Below are positions 17,698 through 26,893 of a DNA stretch of 64,000 nt, piece after piece. The position numbers and the translations under genes were made by a program. Source of the DNA: Obesumbacterium proteus (GTDB lineage: Bacteria > Pseudomonadota > Gammaproteobacteria > Enterobacterales > Enterobacteriaceae). The first letter of the stretch is position 1, and each line of letters opens with the position of its first letter. The DNA is taken from assembly GCF_001586165.1 (NCBI RefSeq), contig NZ_CP014608.1:4464001-4528000 (forward strand), written 5' to 3'. The notes under the pieces are model-generated. The model was given only the letters and a program-made list of their open reading frames with translations. It was not told the DNA's origin and searched no databases.

Positions 17698-18972
17698 TTA
17701 CGCCAACATTGATGCCAGGAACGCCGCAACGTCGTCCTGAGCAAGAGTTTGCTGATCGCCACTTTGCAGGTTCTTAACATTCACCTGACCCGCATTCATT
17801 TCATTTTCGCCTAATACCAGTGCAACGCGAGCGCCCCACTTATCAGCACGAGCGAACTGCTTCTTAAAGTTGCCGCCGCCATAGTTGGTCATCAGTTTGA
17901 CCTGTGGATACGCATCGCGAATCTTTTCTGCCAAACGCATGGCAGCGCTTTGCGTGCCTTCACCTGAGGAAATCAGGTAGACATCAACGGCGCGCTGAGG
18001 CTGGAAGTCAGGGTTTACCGCCTGAACCAACAGAACCAGACGCTCCAAGCCCATGGCAAAACCAACCGCTGGCGTTGCATGCCCACCAAGCTGAGCAACC
18101 AAACCATCATAGCGGCCACCGGCACAAACGGTGCCTTGTGCGCCTAAGCTATTCGTCACCCATTCAAATACGGTACGGTTGTAGTAATCCAAACCACGAA
18201 CCAAACGCTCATTAACGGTATACGCAATGCCCGCTTCATCCAGCAATTTACATAGGCCAGCAAAATGCTCACGAGACTCTTCGTCCAGATACTCTGACAG
18301 ACGCGGAGCATCGTTGAGCAATGCCTGTACGTCTGGATTTTTAGAGTCCAGAACGCGCAGCGGATTGCTATACATACGACGCTTACAGTCTTCGTCCAGC
18401 TTATCTTTAAACTGTTCCAGATAGGCTACCAGCGCATCGCGGTAGTTAGCACGAGCTTCCAGAGAACCAATTGAGTTCAACTCCAGAGCAACGTGCTCAG
18501 AGATCCCAAGCGCACGCCACCAACGAGCCGTCAGCAGAATAAGCTCTGCGTCTACGTCAGGGCCATTCAGGCCAAAGACTTCCGCGCCCAACTGATGGAA
18601 CTGGCGATAGCGACCTTTTTGCGGACGTTCATGACGGAACATCGGACCGATGTACCATAAACGTTGTTCTTGATTGTACAGCAGACCATGTTCGATACCG
18701 GCGCGCACACAGCCAGCCGTCCCTTCAGGACGCAGCGTCAGGCTGTCACCATTACGGTCATCGAAGGTGTACATCTCTTTTTCAACGACGTCGGTCACTT
18801 CACCGATCGCACGTTTGAATAACGGGGTCTGCTCTACAATCGGCAAACGGATTTCGCTGTAACCGTAGCTGGTCAGGACTTGTTTGAGCGCAGCTTCAAT
18901 CGGCTGCCAAAGCGCCGTATCTTCCGGCAGGTAGTCGTTCATGCCACGAATAGCTTGGATATTCTTCGCCAC
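17698..18972 (-). CDS. hisS: Histidyl-tRNA synthetase
   Basis: Class II aminoacyl-tRNA synthetase charging tRNA-His. It has 424 residues, the E. coli length. Class II motif 2 is GPMFRHERPQKGRYRQFHQ; the histidine-specific LVRGLDYYNRTVFEW and the motif 3 region GFAMGLERL follow. The C-terminal anticodon-binding domain ends FLASMLA. It lies 132 bp downstream of ispG and 13 bp upstream of yfgM. Confidence 0.98.
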   Translation of the reverse strand: MAKNIQAIRGMNDYLPEDTALWQPIEAALKQVLTSYGYSEIRLPIVEQTPLFKRAIGEVTDVVEKEMYTFDDRNGDSLTLRPEGTAGCVRAGIEHGLLYNQEQRLWYIGPMFRHERPQKGRYRQFHQLGAEVFGLNGPDVDAELILLTARWWRALGISEHVALELNSIGSLEARANYRDALVAYLEQFKDKLDEDCKRRMYSNPLRVLDSKNPDVQALLNDAPRLSEYLDEESREHFAGLCKLLDEAGIAYTVNERLVRGLDYYNRTVFEWVTNSLGAQGTVCAGGRYDGLVAQLGGHATPAVGFAMGLERLVLLVQAVNPDFQPQRAVDVYLISSGEGTQSAAMRLAEKIRDAYPQVKLMTNYGGGNFKKQFARADKWGARVALVLGENEMNAGQVNVKNLQSGDQQTLAQDDVAAFLASMLA

Positions 18973-19104
18973 GTCAATTCTCTATACTATGTAATTCAAA
19001 AAATGACCCCGATTATGGAGGATTGAAGCAATCTCATCAATCGGGAGCATTGTTTATTCAAAGCAAATGAGATTACAGGCCGCCTAAAGCGACCTGCTAT
19101 TCAG

Positions 19105-20229
19105 TTACTTCTCGTCGATCTGGCTGACTTCGATGCGCTTGTTAACATCCAGCATCGATGCTTTGGCACGGATCTTAGCCTCAAGCTGATCGATCATCTG
19201 TTCGTTATCAAAACGCTCTTTTTGACGCACACCGTCTTCATAGAAGCCGCTCTTATTGTGTCCGCCTGTCACGCCAATCGTTGAAACCAAGGCTTCGCCT
19301 GGACCATTCACCACACAACCGATAATGGATACATCCATTGGTGTGATGATGTCTTCTAAACGCTGCTCTAGGGCATTTACCGTACCAATAACGTCAAATT
19401 CCTGTCGTGAGCAGGTCGGGCAAGCGATAAAGTTAATCCCACGCGAACGAATGCGCAGAGATTTAAGAATATCAAAGCCCACTTTCACTTCTTCAACAGG
19501 ATCCGCCGCCAGCGAAATACGCAGCGTGTCACCAATCCCTTCGGCCAGCAGCATGCCTAAGCCCACCGCAGATTTAACCGATCCGCTACGCGCGCCGCCT
19601 GCTTCGGTGATCCCGAGGTGCAGAGGCTGATCGATACGTGACGCTAACAGGCGGTAAGACTGCACTGCGAGAAATACGTCTGACGCTTTTACGCTGACTT
19701 TAAACTGATCGAAGTTAAGACGATCAAGAATATCGACATGACGCATCGCTGACTCGAGCAATGCTTCAGGCGTAGGTTCGCCGTACTTCTCTTGAATATC
19801 TTTTTCCAGCGATCCGCCGTTAATCCCAATACGGATGGGGATATTTTTATCACGTGCGCAGTCAACAACTGAGCGAATACGTGATTCATTGCCGATGTTG
19901 CCTGGATTAATACGCAGACAATCAACGCCATACTCAGCAACTTGCAGCGCAATGCGGTAGTCGAAATGAATATCGGCCACCAGCGGCACTGAAACCTGCT
20001 GCTTAATGAGTTTGAATGCTTCAGCAGCATCCATAGTCGGAACTGACACACGTACAATATCTACGCCAACACGTTCGAGTGCGCGTATTTGTTTTACCGT
20101 GGCATCAACATCCGTTGTCTTGGTGTTGGTCATCGACTGTACGGCAATCGGTGCACCATCACCGATAGGCACATTACCGACATAAATGCGGGTCGATTTT
20201 CTCCGCTTAATGGGTGATTCATTATGCAT
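19105..20229 (-). CDS. ispG: 4-hydroxy-3-methylbut-2-enyl diphosphate synthase (flavodoxin)
   Basis: Iron-sulfur enzyme converting MEcPP to HMBPP in the MEP isoprenoid pathway. It has 374 residues. The [4Fe-4S] ligands are C270 and C273 (FIACPTCSRQ) and C305 (SIIGCVVNGPGE), with E312 completing the site. The start at 20229 (MHNESPIKRRKSTRIY) matches the family and is preceded by GGAGAA; an earlier in-frame start adds unrelated residues. It lies 203 bp after rodZ, the normal enteric order. Confidence 0.97.
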   Translation of the reverse strand: MHNESPIKRRKSTRIYVGNVPIGDGAPIAVQSMTNTKTTDVDATVKQIRALERVGVDIVRVSVPTMDAAEAFKLIKQQVSVPLVADIHFDYRIALQVAEYGVDCLRINPGNIGNESRIRSVVDCARDKNIPIRIGINGGSLEKDIQEKYGEPTPEALLESAMRHVDILDRLNFDQFKVSVKASDVFLAVQSYRLLASRIDQPLHLGITEAGGARSGSVKSAVGLGMLLAEGIGDTLRISLAADPVEEVKVGFDILKSLRIRSRGINFIACPTCSRQEFDVIGTVNALEQRLEDIITPMDVSIIGCVVNGPGEALVSTIGVTGGHNKSGFYEDGVRQKERFDNEQMIDQLEAKIRAKASMLDVNKRIEVSQIDEK

Positions 20230-20432
20230 ATCAATTCTCCATGAATGCCGTACTATCAATTGAAGCACGCATATTCTGCTTCGAACATTTAACCGGCAAT
20301 CAGGTAAACAAAGTACTTATACTGCCAACGCTGCACAAAACAAACCGCCTTCCCCCTGCTTATTGCAGAATGTCAGAGCGGTTCATTTCGATTCAACAGC
20401 GCGCTGCGCTCACCATAAGCGACTCTAACGAA

Positions 20433-21446
20433 TCACTCAGCATTCAACGTCAAACGAGCAACCTGACTTGATTTAATAAAGCGGCTCAAATCAACTGGCT
20501 TACCTTGATACGTGATATCCACGGCAGCTGGTGCACCAATTTTCAGCTTATACGGTGCCGTACCGGCTAAATCCAGTGAAGCACCAGATTTTTGCATTCC
20601 GCTGAACAGCGTTTTACCCGTTGCGTCTTTAACTTCTAACCAGCAATCAGCTTTAAATTTCATCACTAAGTTGTTGGATGCTGACGCAGCAGAATCGACG
20701 GTCGCCCCTGCGGTTGGTAAAGTTGCACCATTCGCAGTGGAGGTGGCATCAACCGGAGCCTGACTCGGAGCAACAACGGTGTTATTGCTTTGGTTTGGCT
20801 GGGTTTGAGCCGTTGCGGCTGGAGCGGTAGCCGCATCAGTAGGTGCAGCAGTCGCTTGGCCATTGTCTGCCGCGGTCACTGACGAATCTGGCGGTGTACC
20901 GACAGACTCTTGAGTATCCGCAGATTGCGCAACTTCATCAGAACCATTAGCTGATTCTGACGGTTGTAACTGACCATTTTTTGCCAGCTGAGCAGAAGAC
21001 TCATCCGCCATTGTCGCAATATCTTCTTGTTGAGCTTTGTGATTTTCCCACCACCAAGAACCGGTGATGCCAATAACCACAAATACCACCAACCAGGTAA
21101 ACATCATCAGCCAACCATCGCGCTTTTTGCGTTTTTTACCCAGTGAGAAGCTTTGCATCGGCGCAACTTTTGCCGCCTTCAACGGCGCCTGCTTTTCTAA
21201 CAGCGGCGTTAATTCGTCTTCCGGGATATGGACCAGTTTTGCATAGGAACGAATATATCCACGCAAAAACGTTGAGGCCAAATCAGCCGGAGCCTTGTCT
21301 TCTTCAATATCGCGAACCGTTGAAACTTTCAGGCACAGACGTTCTGCAACAGCCCGCTGTGTAAGTTCTAACTTTTCGCGCCCTTGGCGCAGGCGTTCAC
21401 CTGTAGTCAATGGAGCTGTTTGATCTTGGGGGGCTTCAGTATTCAT
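20433..21446 (-). CDS. rodZ: Cytoskeleton protein RodZ
   Basis: Bitopic membrane protein that couples MreB to the elongation machinery and sets rod shape. The 337 residues equal E. coli. A cytosolic Xre-like helix-turn-helix domain spans about 14-85 (GERLRQGREKLELTQRAVAE), a basic patch KKRKKRD precedes the membrane helix at 112-133, and a low-complexity Thr/Ala/Gln/Pro linker leads to a periplasmic beta domain. The start overlaps the end of pilW by 11 bp, implying translational coupling. Confidence 0.97.
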   Translation of the reverse strand: MNTEAPQDQTAPLTTGERLRQGREKLELTQRAVAERLCLKVSTVRDIEEDKAPADLASTFLRGYIRSYAKLVHIPEDELTPLLEKQAPLKAAKVAPMQSFSLGKKRKKRDGWLMMFTWLVVFVVIGITGSWWWENHKAQQEDIATMADESSAQLAKNGQLQPSESANGSDEVAQSADTQESVGTPPDSSVTAADNGQATAAPTDAATAPAATAQTQPNQSNNTVVAPSQAPVDATSTANGATLPTAGATVDSAASASNNLVMKFKADCWLEVKDATGKTLFSGMQKSGASLDLAGTAPYKLKIGAPAAVDITYQGKPVDLSRFIKSSQVARLTLNAE

Positions 21447-22188
21447 TCGCTAGGAACTGCTGGTACTGTTGAGATTGTGGAAAATTTCGCGCCAGTTGTT
21501 TGCCATAACGCTCTAAGTTCGTTTGGCGCCCATCTAACGCAGCGAAGCGGATTTGTAACCATAGACTATTGGCACTCGCCGGTAGAATATGATTGTAAAC
21601 ATCCAACATTACTCGCGCATCTCCGCGCTTCCCTTGGTCAAATTCTCGGATAGCTTCCGCGATTAGCGAAACTCCCTTATCCGGATCGCTCTTTAAAGCG
21701 CGACTAAATAATTTTCGCGCTTCGTCAGTCTGTCCTGCTTTTAGAAAACAATAACCTGCATTTTCGAAGCTATCTGCAACCTGACCGTAATCAGGAAGAT
21801 TTGCAGCTGAACTAAACTGTTGTTGTGCCGCTACATACTGCCCTAAACTACACAGAAACGCACCGTAATTATTCATCACAGTGCCATTCTGTGGCGCTAA
21901 ATTCATCGCTGTTTGATAACTTTTCTGCGCAGCGTTGTTATCGCCTGTGCGCTGTTGGTAAAGCGCCATGCCAAGCTGGGTTCGGTAATCATCTGGAGCC
22001 GCATCTCGCGACTTTTCCAGATTTTGCTGAGCGGCTTTTAAATCGCCCTGATTCAAGTATTCCAAGCCAAGTTCGAGCCGACTCTGCGACGCCGCAGCCA
22101 TCTGCTCTCCATCAGGTTTAGAGCTTGAACAGCCCACCAACAAACTCGTCGTTAGTAGTCCTATTACCCATCCCATTTTTAGCTTCAT
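21436..22188 (-). CDS. pilW: Type IV pilus biogenesis/stability lipoprotein PilW (PilF) homologue
   Basis: A 250-residue lipoprotein: signal peptide with lipobox LLVGC (C20) followed by TPR repeats (for example LELGLEYLNQGDLKAAQQNL). In Pseudomonas the PilF homologue pilots the secretin PilQ to the outer membrane. In enterics the gene sits between rlmN and rodZ even in strains without obvious type IV pili. No pilus genes are in this window, so a pilus role here is not shown. Confidence 0.88.
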   Translation of the reverse strand: MKLKMGWVIGLLTTSLLVGCSSSKPDGEQMAAASQSRLELGLEYLNQGDLKAAQQNLEKSRDAAPDDYRTQLGMALYQQRTGDNNAAQKSYQTAMNLAPQNGTVMNNYGAFLCSLGQYVAAQQQFSSAANLPDYGQVADSFENAGYCFLKAGQTDEARKLFSRALKSDPDKGVSLIAEAIREFDQGKRGDARVMLDVYNHILPASANSLWLQIRFAALDGRQTNLERYGKQLARNFPQSQQYQQFLANEY

Positions 22189-22276
22189 TGCTTTACCCCC
22201 GTTATCCTTTTCGCTGAATCATCAAAAGATCTGACCAACAATGTTAGGGAAATCACCAATATGCATGCGCTCTGCG

Positions 22277-23548
22277 TCAGACCTCGCGAACCGTGATAGG
22301 TTCACCGGCCATTTTTTTCTTGATCGTGCGTTTGGTACGGTCAATAACATCACCGGCCAACTGTCCACAGGCCGCATCAATATCATCACCACGCGTTTTA
22401 CGCACAATCACGGTAAAGCCATATTCCATCAGAACTTTAGAGAAACGATCCACGCGGCTGTTTGAGCTACGTCCGTAAGGTGCGCCTGGGAACGGGTTCC
22501 ATGGGATCAGGTTGATCTTACATGGCGTATCTTTCAGACACTCGGCCAACTGATGCGCGTGATCCATACCATCATTGATATGATCCAACATGACGTACTC
22601 AACCGTAACACGCCCTTGGTTAGCATTAGATTTCTCTAAGTAGCGGCGCACAGCCCCAAGGAAAGTCTCGATATTGTATTTGCGGTTGATAGGCACAATT
22701 TCGTTACGAATTTCATCCGTCGGTGCATGCAGAGAGATAGCCAGCGCCACGTCGATCATGTCACCCAGTTTTTCCAGCGCAGGAACAACCCCTGATGTTG
22801 ACAGGGTGACACGGCGCTTAGACAAACCAAAACCAAAGTCGTCCAGCATGATATTCATGGCTGGAACAACGTTATTCAGGTTCAGTAAAGGCTCGCCCAT
22901 TCCCATCATCACCACGTTGGTGATCGGGCGCTGGCCGGTAACTTTATGAGCGCCGATAATCTTAGCTGCACGCCATACCTGACCGATAATTTCAGATACA
23001 CGCAGGTTACGGTTAAAGCCCTGCTGGGCGGTAGAGCAGAATTTACATTCCAGCGCACAACCGACCTGCGAAGAGACACACAGCGTAGCGCGATCGTCTT
23101 CTGGGATATAAACCGTTTCTACACGTTGGTCACCAACCTGAATCGCCCATTTAATGGTGCCATCGGTTGAGCGTTGCTCTTCTGCGACTTCTGGCGCACG
23201 AATTTCAGCGATTTCTTTGAGCTTGTTACGCAACACCTTATTGATGTCGGTCATCTCATCAAAATTATCGCAGCAATAGTGATACATCCATTTCATCACC
23301 TGATCGGCGCGGAACGGTTTCTCACCTAACTTAGCGAAGAACTCGCGCAGTTGTTGGCGATCAAGATCGAGAAGGTTAATTTTTTCCGACGGATTGGCCG
23401 GGGCAGGTTGCACACTATCAACCTGCGCAGCATTTACAGGTGCGCTAATTTCAGACAAGTTTGACTCGACGACAATAGATTCAGATATAGCATCTGAATT
23501 GGATGAATGGGGGGTAGTTGTTGGATCTTCAGACATGCGTATAGACAT
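22277..23548 (-). CDS. rlmN: Dual-specificity rRNA/tRNA m2A methyltransferase RlmN
   Basis: Radical-SAM enzyme that methylates C2 of A2503 in 23S rRNA and A37 in some tRNAs. The CxxxCxxC cluster motif is CALECKFC (C164, C168, C171 when starting at 23548). The body aligns with E. coli RlmN end to end. The N-terminus is about 39 residues longer and Ser/Thr/Val-rich before the conserved EKINLLDLDRQQLREFF. The start is uncertain: ATG 23548 has AGAG six bases upstream; ATG 23536 is possible; more distal starts are not supported. Downstream is pilW, 88 bp away. Confidence 0.95.
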   Translation of the reverse strand: MSIRMSEDPTTTPHSSNSDAISESIVVESNLSEISAPVNAAQVDSVQPAPANPSEKINLLDLDRQQLREFFAKLGEKPFRADQVMKWMYHYCCDNFDEMTDINKVLRNKLKEIAEIRAPEVAEEQRSTDGTIKWAIQVGDQRVETVYIPEDDRATLCVSSQVGCALECKFCSTAQQGFNRNLRVSEIIGQVWRAAKIIGAHKVTGQRPITNVVMMGMGEPLLNLNNVVPAMNIMLDDFGFGLSKRRVTLSTSGVVPALEKLGDMIDVALAISLHAPTDEIRNEIVPINRKYNIETFLGAVRRYLEKSNANQGRVTVEYVMLDHINDGMDHAHQLAECLKDTPCKINLIPWNPFPGAPYGRSSNSRVDRFSKVLMEYGFTVIVRKTRGDDIDAACGQLAGDVIDRTKRTIKKKMAGEPITVREV

Positions 23549-23717
23549 ACTAAACTCTGGCCTCGTTGTTACACTTTGCGGCACGGTATTAAAGTGACTG
23601 ACCCGACAAGCGTAGTGCCTGTTGGCGACAGATACAAACCCAGTTTGCATCTCATTCAGTCTTGCTCGGTACAACACATCAAAAACACTTATTAAATAAG
23701 GCGGTTAGCAATGTGTC

Positions 23718-23750
23718 TAAAAAAATGTCCCTGAGGATAATCACTCAGGG
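23718..23750 (-). terminator. Terminator downstream of ndk
   Basis: CCCTGAG (23729-23735) pairs with CTCAGGG (23744-23750). On the minus strand the hairpin is followed after ACA by seven T residues (23719-23725). It lies between ndk and rlmN. Confidence 0.85.
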
Positions 23751-23833
23751 CGCGGTATTGTACTCGGTCTGTCAACGGTATGCTATGCCATTAGGCTTAG
23801 CTTACCGAATCAATTTCCGATTTGCGTAATCGA

Positions 23834-24265
23834 TTAACGAGTGCGCGGGCAAACTTCATTGTTTGCAAAGAAATAGGCGATTTCGCGCTCAGCAGACTCT
23901 AATGAATCAGAACCGTGAGCGGCGTTTTCAGTCAGACTGTCCGCATAGTCAGCACGCAATGTGCCAGCTAAAGCATTTTCTGGATTGGTCGCGCCCATAA
24001 TTTCGCGATTACGGCGAACGGCATCTTTGCCTTCCAGAACCTGAACCATGATTGGGCCAGAAGTCATGAAATCCACCAGACCGTCAAAGAACGGACGACC
24101 TTTGTGTTCGGCGTAGAAACCTTCAGCCTGTTCACGAGTCAGATGAACCATTTTTGCCGCAACAATTTTCAGGCCTGCTGCTTCAAAACGAGAATAAATA
24201 GCACCGATAACATTTTTAGCCACCGCATTCGGTTTTACGATGGAGAAGGTACGTTCTACTGTCAT
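23834..24265 (-). CDS. ndk: Nucleoside diphosphate kinase
   Basis: Transfers the gamma phosphate of ATP to other NDPs through a phosphohistidine. It has 143 residues, the usual enteric length. The active-site H117 lies in ENAAHGSDSLESAEREI, and the N-terminal TFSIVKPNAV is typical. It stands between pbpC and rlmN with its own terminator, so it is probably monocistronic. The 293-bp gap towards pbpC holds the ndk promoter region; I see no other feature in it. Confidence 0.98.
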   Translation of the reverse strand: MTVERTFSIVKPNAVAKNVIGAIYSRFEAAGLKIVAAKMVHLTREQAEGFYAEHKGRPFFDGLVDFMTSGPIMVQVLEGKDAVRRNREIMGATNPENALAGTLRADYADSLTENAAHGSDSLESAEREIAYFFANNEVCPRTR

Positions 24266-24558
24266 TTAAACCTCTGTCTAACTTCCAATGAGAGCCGTTA
24301 TTTCCGCTAGACCATGGCATAACACCAATGACTCTAGGGATACTTTTTATGAGTTTACGAGCAGTAAGAGGCAGATGGAATATTTTTAGAGCACTAACCA
24401 TTTGAATGAAAGGATTATTCTCTTATTTCACACCCCGAAAGCCGAACCCCGGCCATGAATCGCCGCCGATTATAGATGGGCGGCTAATATTTGCCTATTG
24501 AAATGAGATAAAAATGTTAAGGAAATATTACTTTTTTGATTTGAAGCACAATGCGGAT

Positions 24559-26886
24559 TTACTCCACCTGAAAATCAGCGCTAGTCAATTGCCCACCGTC
24601 GTCCATAACCGTTAGCTGATATCGTCCTGCACGCGTGAAGCTATAGGCAAACTGTGGTTCCTGAGAAACCAGTTCTCCATTTAAAAACCACCAGCGCTCC
24701 CCTGTCCCACCTTGCGTCGTTAGGCGCAAATCGATGCGAGTCTTACCCGGCGGGCGGCGCAGAATCGAACCATCATTGAGCCCAATCAAAATGAGTGGCA
24801 CAGACGCTGTCTCGACCGGTGGTGGGCAGGTTTGGCTTGCCATAGGCAAACGATGGGATCTTTTTTCGGCCTCAGGGAGCCAAGGCTCTAGCGGCAGTGG
24901 CCATAGCGCCAGCTTTTTCTCAACCGCTCCCACGTATTCAGGGGCAACACGCTCGCCTTTATCATTTAACCACTGACGTCGCCAAATCCCCTGACTGCTT
25001 TCCTGCCCAGGAGCAACGAGCGTAGGTGGAATAGTGCCATCCAGTATCCACGCCGAGCGGCGTTGGCGACAGTTGGTATCCTGCGCACTTAGCGGCTGGC
25101 CGCCAGGCCAGCAGATTACCGCACTGGAAACCGAACGTGGCCGAGGATCTGTCGGCCATCCATTGCCACGCAGGCGTGGGTTATTCAGCAATAAATTATT
25201 GAGCTGAAACAGCAGCGGTATCGCCGTCGCATAGCCAAATTGTCCAGCAACCGGAGTACCATCTGGGCGTCCAACCCACACCCCAATGGTGTAACGCGCG
25301 TTCACGCCTACGGCCCATGCATCACGATAGCCAAAACTGGTTCCCGTCTTCCATGCCAGCGGAACTACCGCCGATAAGGAGTCATCCGGTTCAGGCCTTG
25401 CCTGCCCTGCCAGCGTGCGGCGGATAATCCATGCAGCCCCCGGCGATATCAGCGGCCGATTATGAATTTTTTGCGTGGGTACAAAACGCAAATCTGCACT
25501 TTGCCCATGTCGAGCTAGCGCGCTATAGGCAGAAACCAGCTGATCTAGCCTAATGCCCGCACCGCCTAAAATGAGCGATAAATTAGGCTCAGCATAGGCG
25601 GGAAAGCGTAGCGTTAACCCTGCATTGCGCAGTTCGGCGGTAAAACGTTTTGGGCCATAGGCTTCCATCAGCTGTACTGCCGGAAGATTCAACGAACGCG
25701 TAAGTGCTTCACTTGCCGCCACGGCCCCATGAAACCCCGTATCAAAATTTCCCGGTCGATAATCGCCAAAACGACGCGGCACGTCCTGCAGCAGAGATTC
25801 GTTGTGGATAATTCCGTCATCCAGCGCAAGCCCATACAAAAACGGCTTGAGAGTGGAACCTGGAGAGCGCCAAGCGCTCACCATATCCACATAGCCAAAG
25901 CGTGTACGGTCGGCAAAATTTAGCGATCCCAGATAGGCTTTCACCTGCATATCCGTGTGATCGACAATCAGCACGCCTACTGATGTTTTCGCTGGCAGAC
26001 GTGAAAGCCATCCCTGCGCTAACGTTTCAAGCTGCCGCTGGAGGGCTGCATCAATAGTCGTCTGAATGACATCCTGATGTGGATAGGTTTGCACCATGCG
26101 CCGTGCTAGCAGTGGCGCTGTCTGCGGCATTTGTCGTGAAGCTAACCAAACTGGCTCCTGCTTGACATCATCTGCCTGCTGTTTTGTCCATACTTGATAC
26201 TGCACCAAACGATCGAGCACCTTGTTGCGTGCCGCCTGCGCACGCTCTGGGTAACGGTCTGGACGTAAGCGGCTGGGAGCCTGAGGTAATACGGCCAACA
26301 AGGCGGCTTCTCCACGTGTGAGTTCGTCAGGCGGCTTGCCTAAATAGGCCCAACTTGCTGCACCGATGCCTTGTAGCGTGCCACCAAAGGGCGCGCGATT
26401 AAGATAGAGTTCAAGGATTTGAGTCTTAGATAGATGCCATTCTAGCTGTGCCGTGCGCCAGATTTGGCGCACTTTGCCGCCAAATGTTCGAGGATGGGGA
26501 TCGAGTAAACGCGCAACCTGCATAGACAGGGTGCTTCCACCGGAAATAATCTCACCGTGGCTAAGGTCTTGCCAAGCCGCCCGAGCAATAGCAAAAGGGT
26601 TAATGCCGAGGTGTTTATAGAACCAGCGATCTTCGTAAGTTAGCAATGCCTGAAGATAATACGGCGACACTTGTTTTATCGTAACAGGGTAGCGCCATAC
26701 CCCCTGCCCGTCTGCAAAACGCCACAGCGGCGAACCGTCCTCAGCGACAACAACCCGCGCGACTTGCACGTCGCTGAGTGGAAGCGGCCAGACTTTATCG
26801 GCTAGCCACAAACCAACACAAAGCAACGACGCAAGCAGTGCGATTATCACGCACCACTTGCGTAAGCGTTTTAGTGACATCCTCAA
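24559..26886 (-). CDS. pbpC: Penicillin-binding protein 1C
   Basis: Bifunctional class A penicillin-binding protein with a glycosyltransferase and a transpeptidase domain, anchored in the inner membrane. It has 775 residues (770 in E. coli). A membrane helix at about 12-29 is followed by the GT51 domain with catalytic E85 (TYEDRWFYKH) and GGSTLSMQVARLL. The transpeptidase has S344-x-x-K347 (PGSTLKPF), S398-L-N400 and K512-T-G514. A C-terminal BiPBP_C domain is present. The frame opens with TTG at 26886; an ATG two codons in (26880) is an equally good start. It follows yfhM by 7 bp, the usual pair. Confidence 0.96.
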   Translation of the reverse strand: MRMSLKRLRKWCVIIALLASLLCVGLWLADKVWPLPLSDVQVARVVVAEDGSPLWRFADGQGVWRYPVTIKQVSPYYLQALLTYEDRWFYKHLGINPFAIARAAWQDLSHGEIISGGSTLSMQVARLLDPHPRTFGGKVRQIWRTAQLEWHLSKTQILELYLNRAPFGGTLQGIGAASWAYLGKPPDELTRGEAALLAVLPQAPSRLRPDRYPERAQAARNKVLDRLVQYQVWTKQQADDVKQEPVWLASRQMPQTAPLLARRMVQTYPHQDVIQTTIDAALQRQLETLAQGWLSRLPAKTSVGVLIVDHTDMQVKAYLGSLNFADRTRFGYVDMVSAWRSPGSTLKPFLYGLALDDGIIHNESLLQDVPRRFGDYRPGNFDTGFHGAVAASEALTRSLNLPAVQLMEAYGPKRFTAELRNAGLTLRFPAYAEPNLSLILGGAGIRLDQLVSAYSALARHGQSADLRFVPTQKIHNRPLISPGAAWIIRRTLAGQARPEPDDSLSAVVPLAWKTGTSFGYRDAWAVGVNARYTIGVWVGRPDGTPVAGQFGYATAIPLLFQLNNLLLNNPRLRGNGWPTDPRPRSVSSAVICWPGGQPLSAQDTNCRQRRSAWILDGTIPPTLVAPGQESSQGIWRRQWLNDKGERVAPEYVGAVEKKLALWPLPLEPWLPEAEKRSHRLPMASQTCPPPVETASVPLILIGLNDGSILRRPPGKTRIDLRLTTQGGTGERWWFLNGELVSQEPQFAYSFTRAGRYQLTVMDDGGQLTSADFQVE

Positions 26887-26893
26887 TCAGTTA

